From NCBI RefSeq assembly GCF_023856365.1, contig NC_064542.1, positions 7,309,363-7,373,362 of the forward strand: DNA of 64,000 nucleotides, read 5' to 3'. The stretch comes from Brienomyrus brachyistius. Taxonomy: Eukaryota; Chordata; Actinopteri; Osteoglossiformes; Mormyridae. A program made the position numbers and the translations under genes. Below are positions 50,096 through 63,000 of this stretch, piece by piece (position 1 is the first letter of the stretch; each line of letters begins with the position of its first letter). The notes under the pieces were generated by a model. That model saw nothing but the letters and a program-made list of their open reading frames with translations, was not told the origin of the DNA and did no database searches.

Positions 50096-52264
50096 ATCAA
50101 AGTCTTGATCTATGCAATGCGTACATGAACAACAAGTTTAATTGTTTTAGATCTGAAAACCAGTTTATCTGAATAGAACTGGTTTATAAGAACGATTCAT
50201 CTACAAATCACACATCACTATCGTTCACTTGGATATCTTTTTGCGTGCAAGTGGTGTTTCTTACTAAGACCATATTGCATTCTACTGTAGTTCACATAGT
50301 GCTTTTCTCTCTGACTGAACATTCCGCAAATACAAATACGATTCCATGTTATATTGGAATTGGGTACTGATATAAATCAGTCGCATTGCAACAGATTTGC
50401 AGTGTGATGTCACGCGCTGTAACAGGACTGACTGTACTTTGCACTGTGCATTATTTACCAAAATAAACACAGCTGAGTGCAAATGAACGGCAAAAGTTTT
50501 TCTGTTATCATGATTTTTCATTTCATGATTCTTTCAGTCTTACGTGAAGATCGATTGTGATATTTACTGGAAATACCTCCCTGTCCAGCAGGTCATGGAT
50601 TTTGATCACCACAATTAGGACATCAGAGACTGGAACTAGTTCAGACACTGAATGGCTTGAACTCTAATGTGACTCTGGAGGTAGATGTGGGTCATTTTAG
50701 CTTTTAGGGGGGAGCAGATTTGAGGGGATACAGTACCTGACTAAGGGTCTTCAGTAACTCAAAGCCTTTTTACGTGAAATTAAGAGAGTCAGCATTACTT
50801 CACACCAATCCTGGGAAAGAATCGCAATCCATCCATACATCTTCCAGCTGGTTATCCTGGGCAGGACCACGGGTGCAGGGAGAATAAGGGACACACAGTA
50901 AGTAAATTACGATGCACTGTGCATCACCCTTATTGGAGGGGACCACCGAGAGCTGATAGGATAGCTGATGCACGTTTTCACACGTTCATGCATCACAGGA
51001 GAAGGATGGATAATGTCAGAGAACAGAGAGCTGGAGTCTCAGGCTGCTTTTTCCTTAAAGGATCACTACACATCTGTTTTAGCACAAAGGAGGGGCTCAT
51101 TTTATGGGAATATGGCTTAAGGCTGTGCTCTTATAACTCAACACCCTTTATCAAAGTCCTATAGCGGTGTTTCCTCTTGGGGACCCCCAGCGGTCCAGGA
51201 TTTTGCTCCCTTCCAGCTCTGTAAGGATTGTCTGGGGGTCCCTGGGACCCAGGTTGAGACACCCTGCTTTATAGACACATGACAGCATAACAGGCACAGT
51301 ACACGCATGGTTCATACAGCCTCCCCAAGGCTCATGCCCTCTGACCATGCGACCCACAGCTACTCTGAAGCACCTTTCAAACACCTGTTTGGCAATTAAA
51401 CCTTAAATCGAAGGTCACAAATTAATGAGCCCAGCTGTTCTTAATCAGAAACCGCATTTCGAACTTGGTACGGTGACTTTACGCCCTTAACTGCTCGGCG
51501 CCAAATGGAAAAACACAGGCAGCCGTGGAGAGGCAGGGCAGCGCCGGACCCTCCATAGACAACAGCACCTTTGGATAATTAACCCAGCTAACCTGAAAAA
51601 CACAAATCAATGTTATGCAGATACATGGTTACCTTGCCTTACCCACAAATCACATTAGAGATGTTTAATAGGATTGTTTCGGGGAGTTGCAGAAGATTTA
51701 TTGGCACAAGAAAAGAAAAATGCTGCTACGTTTCTACTTAAGATGCTTTCTTGAGAAGCTGTGATTGCCCCCTGGGGTGTATTTCATTTTGTCTCTGCTC
51801 CTATCAGCCGGGCTTTTTTCATGTTAATGTAAACTTATACATCTTCCACGTTGTGGCTCTTTCACTATGAACCACAGTATCGCCACAGGGTCTAAAATGA
51901 GAATGTAAAAGGAATAATGCAACACTTCATTTCTTACAGTAAAGTCTTGCCCAGCTCTCTTTCTTTTAAATCAAATTTTTAAAAATATTGGCTTTCATTC
52001 AGGACGGCCATTAACGCTCCTCCAAAGCTCTGGAGAGCTTCCTAAATGAGATACATGCTTTTAGCTAAATCCTCCAGGCTTCCACTTCTGGTCTTCACCC
52101 TTCAGTCCAGTCAAGCACCTGATTGTACAGTCAACTGTGCACCAGTACAGACACCAACGTAATATAGGCTTTACTTTATCATGTGGTAAAACAAAAAGAA
52201 CCAATTATATTATAATTAAGTAACAAGATCCTGGCTATGACACATTTACATTAGCTCAGTGTTT
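50096..52264. other. Intergenic with SINE and hAT-like scraps
   Basis: A short SINE tail remnant at about 50826-50890 (tccatccatacatcttccag) and a cggtgtttcctcttggggac ... gttgagacaccctg repeat pair at 51165-51270, resembling hAT-like MITE ends. No gene. Confidence 0.5.

Positions 52265-52326
<62 letters not shown>
52265..52326. repeat. (GT)n microsatellite
   Basis: About 31 GT dinucleotides. Confidence 0.97.
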
Positions 52327-52328
<2 letters not shown>

Positions 52329-52717
52329 CCTGTGCTGGACTGGTTCTCCATCCCAGCTGTCCCCTGCTTCATCCCCTGTGACATCAGCTCAAATTCAGTT
52401 TTTTGGGTTTACCTCTTGATGCGAAGTGATGAATTGCAATGTATAGCCCTGGTACAGTTTTGCAACACTGATGTACCCCACAATGGTACAAAATGTTTGT
52501 CAGAGTCCATTTCTATACCTTAAAAAGTACATTTGCCTACAGCTATGATTCAATTGGCAGATCTTTGAGGATATAGCCCTAGTGATAGATCAGTACTTTC
52601 TTTCTGACAGTGTAATGTCTGTTTTTAAGTCTTTATTGTAATTATAACATAATAATTACAATAATAATATGGATACAATATTATTATTGTACAATAATAC
52701 AATAAATAATATGGATC

Positions 52718-53082
52718 ATCCATCCATCCATCCATCCATTTTTCAAACCGCTTATCATACTGGGTCGCGAGGGGTCCATAGCCTATCCCGGAAGCAATGG
52801 GCACGAGGCAGGGAACAACCCAGGATGGGGGGTCAGCCCATCACAGGGCACACTCACACACCATTCACTCTCACATAAACACCTATGGGCAATTTAGTAA
52901 CTCCAATCAGTCTCAGCATGTTTTTGGACTGTGGGGGGAAACCGGAGTACCCGGAGGAAACCCCACGACGACATGGGGAGAACATGCAAACTCCACACAC
53001 ATGTGACCCAAGCGGAGACTCGAACGCAGGTCCCAGAGATGTGAGGCAACAGTGCTAATCACTGCAGCACCATGCCGCCCCC
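52718..53082 (-). mobile_element. Full-length SINE, minus orientation
   Basis: From a (CATC)n tail at 52718 to its head near 53082. Contains the core ggagtttgcatgttctcccc (minus sense), gtactccggtttcccccc and the end segment gggataggctat. Same family as 61836-62196. Confidence 0.93.
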
Positions 53083-55240
53083 AATATGGATTGTAACATT
53101 TTTTTAAATATTAGGGATCAGAACTTTTTGTTTAATTACAGCAATACATAAACACTGGTATATAAGCAATGGCTTATTTCACTGGAAAAAAATGAGCGTT
53201 GAATGGAGCTGCAATGTGTTTGCGAATGTTTTTTTCCCACATACTAACAAAGTTACTTAAATAAATTAAATAAAAAATAAAATAAAAAATTTTAAATAAA
53301 ATTAAAAAAACAGGAAGTGGCCATTCCCAAAAAACAGCATGAAACAAGTTTCCATAAACAAAGGCGGATTTTGTCACGAATGGGCCTCTGTAATCCTTGC
53401 TATTCTTATGATTATTACTTATGATTGGGGGATGAACGCAGCATAAAATGATCCTTGCAGATGTGCTGATACCCTATCACTGCCTTTCCTAGGGTCTGGA
53501 ATACAACTGACAAGCGTCTTTGCCATGTCGATGCCAAAATCTCTCCCAAGCCTGTCTGCTTTCATATGCCGGTTGGTGTCCGGCTCCTTCTGCATGACCA
53601 CCTTCAGAAAATGTTGAATTAATGTTCATACAACAAACCTGTGTGGTTTTTATTATGGAAGCACCCAGACACCAGCTACCTGTTAAATATAGCAAATATG
53701 GCTATACGCTTAAGTTCCCAAAAAATGATAAAAAAAAAATATTTTAATTAGCCCGAATGCTGAATTAATTTCCATTCATGAAGAAGACACTGAGTTGCAA
53801 ATGTTTATTCTCTTCAGTTAATAATATGTATGTTCGCAAAGCCCAGCGTGCGTGTGTAAATCCTGACAGATCGCCAGATGCTTATGCTGCGAGGTGAGTA
53901 ATGTGATCTTAACAAATAAGAGGCATCCATGGGCCTGGTTCTGGATCAAACATCATAATCACACATGCAGGTCACGTTGCCTGCTATATTACACTGTTCA
54001 GAAACCAGTCTGCATCTCAAATTAATGACTGCGAAAACTCTGCAACCTGTGGGCCATTTAAGCTCTGTTTTATGTTGTCTCCCCAAGGCTTTATTTAGTA
54101 CCATTGAAGGACGCCCCCCTTCTGAGGGGTTACTGCGTGCTGTAGGAGTGTTTGTAACGGGATGCTGCGATGAGATCTTTGGTGCTGCACTGCTCTGTGG
54201 CCAGCTGGTGGGCTCTGGAAATGCCCAGTGTAACTGGCGGGATTGGGGCCAAGCAGAGTCCTCCAGTGCACCAACGTCAGCTCCCCCTGTCGTTAGCTAG
54301 CATGCTGGGAGTTTGGCCCATAAGAAGTCTACAAAATGCGGAAGAAATAATGTTTTTAAAAATAGCTGACTGAACAACTGATTCCCCTTAATGTGGAAAG
54401 CATCTTTTAAGAAGTTTCAGGTTCTGTATTAAGACGTGTGAATCGGATAGTAGGAGGGAGTAAGATTTCGGTACTTTGAACTTTAAAAATGCGAGTGACG
54501 GAATACAAACAGCTGGAGGAAGATAGCTAGAACATAAATTAATGTTACCATAAAAAAACCGTAGCAGATGTCCTGCTATGTTCTGCTGTGTTTCCATGGT
54601 TATGTGGACTAGACCCTGTTTAATTCTGTCTTCCTGTAGCAACCAGTCCTGCTGATTCTCCTTCTTGAAAGTATGGAGCTCAATCATGTGATATTTGACC
54701 ATATTTGTCAGTATAGCTGCCTATTTTTATACTGTGTACACTGGCAAAGTTTCACTTGAAATATCTGCAGAAGTCACATGTTTTATGACAAGAAATTGAT
54801 TTTTTTCCCAGTTACTTTCAATGTGTAAGATATAGGCTTATTTTTTTCTTGAATTAATATGTGCTTTGTTAGTGCATTAAATTTGGATTTGAAAAGCACC
54901 AGCACTGAAAGCACAAGAATTATATCTATTGTTGCTGAATCCACCTGAATAGAACCCATGCAAATTCACTGAAAAGGCAGGAAACACTGATCTTTATTAA
55001 AAACGTCTCTCACCTGTCAAAAGCTACATTAGAAGTGTGGGTGAGCAAAACATGATATACAAATTAATACAAAGAGACATGAATCAGGCTGCTCTGGAGA
55101 GCAGAATGCTGAGGGCCAGATCAATACTGTATCATCTAAGGCTTTTCAGATAAACTCGGTGCAATTTTTACAGACTCACTGACAGGTTGTAACAGCTGAG
55201 AGATGTGGTCCATCCTTGAAATAATTCCTCTTGTAGTAGT
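53083..55240. other. Intergenic, nothing recognised
   Basis: AT-rich sequence with short chance open frames only. Confidence 0.6.
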
Positions 55241-55244
55241 ACGG

Positions 55245-55415
55245 GACAGTATGTGGTTCCATAGGTCACGGCACTGTGTCTGTAACCAGATGGTTGCCGG
55301 TTCAGTTCCACTGTTGGGCTCTTTGGCACTAATGAGCTCGACTCGAATAGCTCCTGGGACTGTGTGCTTTCTCAATTGTACTTTGCTTTGGATAAATGCA
55401 TCTGACAAATAAAAA
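55245..55415 (+). mobile_element. tRNA-derived SINE
   Basis: B-box-like ggttcagttcc (55299-55309) and the common fish SINE 3' end ctttggataaatgcatctga followed by caaataaaaatga. Confidence 0.8.
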
Positions 55416-55740
55416 TGAACAGGGACTCTCAGGGCCTGTGTTACTGTTGCAGGTTTGGGAGCTGAACACCGCCGCGTTATCGATAAATAGATGTGATGAG
55501 ACAGAACGTACCGCCTGGACATATAGGCACTGCAGTATCTGTGGTGCTGCTTTGTGTCTCAGTTCTCAGCTTTCGAGTCATTTGGAGAGAAAATGGGTTT
55601 TAGGAATATTAGAGGAGAAGGAAAACAGCTGCTAACTCAAATGTGGCACCATCAGAATGCAACTTCTGTGATGTTTGTAATTAAATGTCTTTGGCTGAAT
55701 TAATTTTTCATCCATCTTACAATTACGCCTGGGACAGGGT

Positions 55741-56632
55741 ACCAACCCAGCACATGGCATGAGGCAGGGGGCACGTGGGACGGGGTACCAACCCAGCACA
55801 GGGCACGAGGCAGGGGGCACCTGGGACGGGGGTACCAGCCCAGAAAGGGGCATGAGGCAGAGGGCACCTGGGATGGGGTACCAGCCCAGAAAGGGGCATG
55901 AGGCAGGGGGCACCTGGGATGGGGTACCAACCCAGCACAGGGCACGAGGCAGGGGGCACCTGGAACGGGGTACCAGCCCAGAAAGGGGCATGAGGCAGAG
56001 GGCACCTGGGATGGGGTACCAGCCCAGAAAGGGGCATGAGGCAGGGGGCACCTGGGATGGGGTACCAACCCAGCACAGGGCACGAGGCAGGGGGCACCTG
56101 GGACGGGGTACCAGCCCAGAAAGGGGCATGAGGCAGGGGGCACCTGGGATGGGGTACCAACCCAGCACAGGGCACGAGGCAGGGGGCACCTGGAACGGGG
56201 TACCAGCCCAGAAAGGGGCATGAGGCAGAGGGCACCTGGGATGGGGTACCAGCCCAGAACATGGCACGAGGCAGGGGGCACCTGGGACGGGGTACCAGCC
56301 CAGAAAGGGGCATGAGGCAGAGGGCACCTGGGATGGGGTACCAGCCCAGAAAGGGGCATGAGGCAGAGGGCACCTGGGATGGGGTACCAGCCCAGCACAG
56401 GGCATGAGGCTGGGGGCACATGGAATGGGGTACCAGCCCAGAAAGGGGCATGAGGCAGGGGGCACCTGGGATGGGGTACCAGCCCAGAATGGGGCACGAG
56501 GCAGGGGGCACCTGGAACGGGGTCCCAGCCCAGAACATGGCACGAGGCAGAGGGCACCTGGGATGGGGTACCAGCCCAGAACAGGGCACGAGGCAGGGGG
56601 CACCTGGGACGGGGTACCAGCCCAGCACAGAG
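55741..56632. repeat. 46-bp minisatellite, about 20 copies
   Basis: Unit accagcccagaaaggggcat + gaggcagagggcacctggga + tggggt, each with a GGTACC hexamer at the junction (one unit has GGTCCC). Unit types alternate in a partial three-unit pattern. Because 46 is not a multiple of 3 and the unit lacks stops, open frames of 300 or more codons run through it on the minus strand; they are not genes. Confidence 0.97.
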
Positions 56633-56689
56633 CACACACTCAGACACACACACAGACACACACATACGGTTCACATATTCATATCTTTA

Positions 56690-56960
56690 TGGGGTCTCCC
56701 CATTCATGTCTATGGGAAAAACCCTAATTCCAACATTGACAATCTTAGTCCCTAACCAGTCTTAACCATAAGTAACCAAACAAAATACACGATTTTTCGT
56801 TTTTTGATTGCAGTCACAGATTTTTATAACAATGAAAAAACACCGAAGAAGTTGTTCCCTACAACATCACAACAACAGGTTTCTGTCACATTGTGTGGAC
56901 ATTTGGTCCCTACGATGTATCACATATTTAACACACACACATACAGGGTGCATAGAGGAT
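56690..56960. repeat. Dispersed repeat with (CA)n, copy 2
   Basis: Shares cattcatgtctatggg, cataagtaaccaaacaaaat and ttgattgcagtcacagattt with 34165-34488 in the same order and orientation. Confidence 0.75.
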
Positions 56961-59900
56961 CCATACCTCAAGAGGTGTGAGGCAACAGTGCTACCCACTG
57001 CCCCCCCCCCCAATACTTTTAAACAGTGACACTTTTAAACGTTCTGGGCTGGTACCCCATACTGATCCGGAGTTTGCAGTGTGTATGATTAGGAATTAAT
57101 AACATTCTCTGCAGTAAATGCTTTTAGTAGGAGTCTGAAGTGTTGTTAAGGAGGCAATATAATGAGATCAAGTAGGCATGAAGCATTGGTTTCTTAATTA
57201 ATGAGCATTTTATTTGTCCTAAATCAGTTTTACAAAGAAAGGTGCACTTTATAGTAACTGCATCCCACATGGTAACTCATTTTCTTACCCAGCTGTCGAA
57301 GTCATAGTTAGGTGTTGGTTACTCGCTTGGCCTCTGCTTGGCGAATTTTGCAACGGCAGGTGGGTAGAATCCCTTCCGGGAAGGTTTTGCAAACTCTGCT
57401 GCATGCATCCTAAGTGGATCTGCCCTACAGTGATGGAAAGGCGTGGGGGTGCAGGACAGCTCATGCATTATGTAAAGTGTTTGTGATGTGTGGCTGAACG
57501 GCTGCTTGCTCTGGTCTGTATGCCTCTCCTGATGCCGGCTGGCTCCCAGGGGTCCGTGTTCCCCCAGCATTGGTGAGAAGAACAAAGCAGGGTAGGATTT
57601 ATGGACAACTGAACTACACAAAGTCACACCATAGTACGATGTCATGTAGGAGTCGCCTACGAGCATGAGGAAGCCTGGCGAGTCGCACTCAGTACGGGGG
57701 ATAATCTCTCTGAATGCCGCCCTACAGAGGCATGTCAAGAACATGTCAAGACACAGAAAACAATCCCAAGATGCATTTCTATAACATGGCAGTGGCCACA
57801 TCTCCTGCACCTAGAACCGGCTTCCAAGTCTGGACTGGAACAGCAGGTTGGCAGGTGTGTCGCTTCTAAATGAAACTGCTTTGACTATTGTTCAGATCCA
57901 CAATCTGTTACTGTTATCTTCATCTGGTCGACTGAGTCTGATTTATTGATGCATTTATTTATGTGACAGGGACAACACACAGCTACGCCATGGTCTGCTA
58001 TCATCCTCATTTTCTTCTGCTGTGCCTGGGCAGGAAACATTAAACAAAACCATCATGCAAACAAGCCGCACGCATTTCAGCCCAAACCGTTGAAGGAAAC
58101 ACTCATTATACAGCAGACGTTGAAATTTACAGCATCCTTACTGTAATGTGGGTCACTAGTGAGCCTGAGCTGCCTTTGATGAAGGATGCCAGTTACGGTG
58201 GCCCCTCCTGCGCTGTCTGTGTGATCTGAGCAGGGTTGATATGTTCTGAAAATCACAACATATAAGCCAGTCATAAGGCCAACTACAGGAAGCCCACTAG
58301 GACCTCTGCATCCCACAAACATCATCTGCTGAGAGGCCGCATGAGGGCTTTGTGCTGACTGACAGCGGTGGAAGAGGGTAAAACATGGTACAATACATCG
58401 CTTTCCTCTTCCATCATGGCAAGATTGAACAGTATTTCCATAAGGTTTCCGGAATCAGACATTTACATCAGCAACTTTCTGCTTGACGGCCGAAAAATCA
58501 AGTCAAACACATTCTCCGCCCTGCTGAGCTGTTTAGACTGAGCGCAGGGAATCGGCTCTGTGATTCTGACATAATCCTCATCCCGCCAGTGTGCCTGCAG
58601 TCTACGTGTCACCACACATTCTTCTCTAGGATACAGCCGAACAATAAAGGCACGTGAGATATTGGCTTAAAGGTGAGACGCGTCCTGTTAAATAGTCTTT
58701 TTTCATTTTTTCCCCAGACAGGGATATGCTTGGAATCTAAAGACATATTATTTTTATCCAAGACACTTCAGAGATTTTAATTAGACCAGTCTATCCCCTA
58801 TCAAATTAAACACAAATGATTCTTATTAGATTATTATATGGAAACTGAACACACACAACAGTTAAAAGGATTCTCTTTATTTTTCAGTGTAGAGTTGTTT
58901 TTTCACCTCAGCTCAGAAGGATATGCATAATGCATGTGCTTTGCTTGTTACACATTGGTGGATGAGAATTCCTCTCGTTTAGATACTCATTAAATACACA
59001 TATTAAAATGTGAAGCTGTGACACTGTAAATAAATGTAAAACTGATTGGATTTGTATGCTAATTTACATTTTGTTTTCAAGCTACGAAAATGTGCTCGAA
59101 TGGCGATTGCAGATCTGTTATTTGCTGTTAGTTTTATTGATCTTTCAAAGAATATGTGCTGGTTTTGTAAAAGGATTTGCTATACAGTATTTTGCCCATA
59201 TAAGCATGAAAGTCCAATGATGAGTCAGAAAGTGCTTTGAGGGAGGTTCTTCAAAACTCATAAATAAGTGTGCTGTTTGCTGGTTAATAGTAAGTGTTTA
59301 TTGCCTTACACTTGAGAATAGGGCATCATTTAACTTATTTTTGTGTATACATCATGCAGATCCCATTATGTTGTATGACAGTGACCTCCCTGTCCTCATT
59401 TATCCTACCGGCCTGCTGTAGCATCATCAGAAGAGTCCTTCTGGGAAGAAGCACCTAAGTGTCTGTTATCCATAAAGAGGGAGGCTTGGCGGGGGATCAG
59501 CAGGACATTTAGCTGTATCCCTGTGGATTCTCCTGGACGCCTGCCTTCAATGACGTTGCGATCTCGCTCATCCAAACCCTTCGGTGACTGGCTCTGGGGC
59601 ACCAAGGTGCACAGCTAGCAGCCCAGCAGAGAGCTAAAGGGCTGAGGTCATGCTCCTATTGGTGCTTCAAGCTCTTCCCGAGAGCCCTACAGGAATCCGC
59701 AATGACTCTGCTCTCTACGCCTTCAGCCGGAGATCCCCCCGAAGCCAGCTGCAATGCAGCGTCCACTTTAATTCTCCATAGACGCCTGATGAGGCCCTTG
59801 ATGATCAGCCAAGGCGAAACCAGCCCTGCTGAGATGAGGGTGGTACCACCCTGTCAACCATGCCTTGTACCCATCTGCCTGCTCGAGTCAAGCACTATGG

Positions 59901-61835
59901 CAGCCCTGGGTTGATTGGACTCTGTGACGCTCCTTCCGCTCTCCAGTTCTTCAGTGCAGGTGCGGGAAGCTCCCTGGGCTCGTCACATTGAGTGTTCCTC
60001 AATCCCAAGAAGGCAAAGATCCTGGCAAGAGCGATCTTGCTAACTTGCCTCCCAAGAACAAACTTGGAACACAGTGAATCATGGGATTGGTCTCCTTTGG
60101 GAATGATGCAGCCAATTTATCCTTGATATGTGGGATGGGGCATCCGGGGAGTTTTACCGTCCTCTGTACTTCTGTTCTTCAGTATTGGAACTGGACTTTG
60201 GCAATGGAAGATGACGTGAAACGGACACGCAAGAACACAAGAATGGGTCAAGCAGACATATTGAGAAACAGCCATTGTCTCCCTATCCATTGGGCTCTTG
60301 GGGTCTTTTTGAGCTAGATGCAGGGTGCATGTTCACTTTAGAGCAGGAAATTCATGCTGGTGAATAGGGCTGGATGTAAAGGGCCTTGACTGATTGGAGG
60401 CTGGATGGACTGGAGTGCATCCTGGAGAATTTAAGAGCCAGGTGACCTGAGAGGCTGTCACCACTGGGTGTGTGCAGTCTGGCTCTCTATACCCCCACAT
60501 TGCCATGTCAAGACCAGTAGGTGTACCAGACTTCGCTATGGGAGTTCTGTGGGCATGAATGTCGACGGGAGCAACAGACACCATTTTACTGGGCGTCTGA
60601 TGCCCCCCCCCCCCCCCCCAGACCCTGAGTAACTTTTCCAACACCAGGGAAGAGAGGGAGCAGCACAAGGTTAGAAAATAAAAGTAAATCCATTGCATGG
60701 GAGCTGTTTTTTGTATGTTTTGATGCATATGTAAATTAATAGCTGGCCTCCAAATTGAAAGTATTTTTAGAAAAAGACCAAACAAGCGAGCGGTAAATTG
60801 ATATGCCGTTGATTTCTCAGTGTCATACAGATGCCTGTGCTTAGTGAGCCGTTTCAACACAATGAAGCACCTTTGCCGTGTGTGGGCACGTGTGGGACGT
60901 GACTGAGCTCAGTCCTGCAGAACTGCTGCTCGCCGGACGCATCTTAGCAAATCAAGCACAATAGACAGGACCTACATCTGTGATTCTGATCTTTATTCTT
61001 TTTTATTTTCTTCTTTACGGTCCATTTGTTTCTGTCTCGGGACTTGTCAACCTTTTGAAAACGGATGGACCGTGTTTGACAGCCTGCTATTGGAGAAAAA
61101 CAGACCTGTCTATCGTGTTAAGGTGCTATAAACTGATGAGAACCTGAACATGAGGTCGCAGTTACTTGCTTAACCTCATCCTTTTCTTTCTCTTATTCAC
61201 TGTCTATTCCTTGTCTTCCTAACTCCCAGGAACACAGCAAATACCAAATACGCAACAGCAGAAAGCTAATATGCTGTATGCTCTGCTTATTGACATACCA
61301 ATCGCAATAGTAAAGTTGAAATAGCTGTAAGATACAGGCTGTGCATCATTAGGTGGCGCTCTCCATGTTACGACTGCAGGAGGCACGTGGGGCTATGCCT
61401 CTCCTGGTCTGGATGCGACCGGTATGGACCAGATCAGCACATTACTTAACGGACTGTGCTCTTGTGAATATGGAATGCAAAACCAATGCATTATCTGTCT
61501 CTCAGTAATATAATACTCAATTCAACCAAAGGTTAAAAGGATTTCTCAGATATTGTTTGCATCTACATTCAAATGCAGTGACAGACTTGTATGTAAGCTG
61601 ACCATCTCCCTGTCTGTGGGCCCTCCGAGGACAGGCCTCACATACACATGCTCTCCAATAATAATCTTAATGTACCTTCCTGAAACACCTGCCTGCTGTC
61701 TCTTCACCACTCACCTTGAAGGTCTGTTTCTTTAAGATAAAGATCTGAGATTTAAAATTCAGTTCTTTTCTGTGATGAAGTTATACTCAGGGGTAACAGA
61801 GATTTCAAGACATTTTTTAATTGTTTTGTCTGTAC
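56961..61835. other. Intergenic, no gene recognised
   Basis: Contains C-runs at 57001-57010 and 60603-60619 and two unrecognised minus-strand open frames (57319-57810, 163 codons; 60333-60860, 175 codons) of a length expected by chance over 64 kb. No exon of a neighbouring GABA-A gene was found. Confidence 0.5.
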
Positions 61836-62196
61836 AGTGGTCAGCACTGTTGCCTCACACCTCTGGGACCCGGGTTCGAGTCTCCGCCTGGGTCACATGT
61901 GTGCGGAGTTTGCATGTTCTCCCCATGTCGTCGTGGGGTTTCCTCCGGGTACTCCGGTTTCCCCCCACAGTCCAAAAACATGCTGAGGCTAATTGGACTT
62001 GCTAAATTGCCCGTAGGAATGCATGTGAGAGTGAATGGTGTGTGTGAGTGTGCCCTGTGATGGACTGGCCCCCCATCCTGGGTTGTTCCCTGCCTTGTGC
62101 CCATTGCTTCCAGGATAGGCTCCGGACCCCCCGCGACCCAGTAGGATAAGCGGTTTGGAAAATGGATGAATGGATGGATGGATGGATGGATGGATG
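61836..62196 (+). mobile_element. Full-length SINE with (ATGG)n tail
   Basis: Head cagtggtcagcactgttgcc, B-box-like gggttcgagtctcc, core ggagtttgcatgttctcccc, end segment aggataggctccggacc, and a (ATGG)n tail to 62196. A typical teleost SINE. Confidence 0.95.
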
Positions 62197-62396
62197 TCTG
62201 TACAACTTTTACATGTTTTTTCCAGCCCCACTCACACCTGGACCACACCTCGTTTAAACGGTGTGAGATCATGTGACATGCTGCATAGAGGAAGAAACAA
62301 GGTTGGGCCCATAATGCATGTAGAAAGTGAGATCCTGAAATCCTGCTGGAAACTCCAATCACTTCAGGACTATTTACAGGTGTGTATGTGTGTGTA

Positions 62397-62399
<3 letters not shown>

Positions 62400-62476
<77 letters not shown>

Positions 62477-62492
62477 GGGGGGGGGGGGGGGG
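62400..62492. repeat. (GT)n microsatellite followed by a G-run
   Basis: About 37 GT dinucleotides, then taat and 16 consecutive G. Confidence 0.97.
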
Positions 62493-63000
62493 TGATATCA
62501 ATCTGGTGAAAGGTTTAAGGGCTTATCGCTGCTGATTTGGTGTTAACTTTAAATATATGTGTATGTATGTGACCTGTTGGGTAATGCTGTATGTAATATG
62601 TATTACATCCAATCCGACTCCTCTAAAGAGCAAACAAAATACTTAGATTTAAAATTTCATGCAAAGTTAGAATCAAGTAGTGCATATGTAAATTTTTATG
62701 GTTATGTTTCATAAGTGCAGAGCCGTTAAGTATTCCCATTTGAACAGGAAAGACAAATGTTTGGAGAGAAACACCAATTCTGCATAGGATTTTCTTGCAG
62801 CGCTAGGAGAACAGAGATACAGATAAGCATGGAACAGTAGGCAGCATTCTGCTGTGATGTGCTGGCATGTGATCAGAGTGTCTCAGCCCTTGCAAGTGCT
62901 GTGCCCTGTGTCTGCACTAAAAGAGTGATTACGGAAGATCTCAAGATGGAGATGAAACAAAAATGCCCTGAAATGGTCATAGTATGGAGCAATAACTAAG
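62493..63000. other. Intergenic, nothing recognised
   Basis: Unique AT-rich sequence before the retrotransposon. Confidence 0.5.

Noticed and set aside
55632..56674. Three overlapping minus-strand open frames of 312-335 codons as a novel Pro/Cys-rich protein gene
   Set aside because: They are the three frames of a 46-bp tandem repeat with no stop in the unit; the peptide is the same in rotated register.
57319..57810. 163-codon minus-strand open frame as a gene
   Set aside because: No recognisable domain or splice context. One or two frames of this length are expected by chance in 64 kb on six frames.
60333..60860. 175-codon minus-strand open frame as a gene
   Set aside because: Runs through a homopolymer C/G tract, has no recognisable domain, and its length is near chance level.
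44321..62500. Expected neighbour genes gabra6 or gabrb2 upstream of gabra1
   Set aside because: None of the characteristic 68, 221, 83 or 153-nt exon motifs (such as FPMD in a Cys-loop) was found on either strand.
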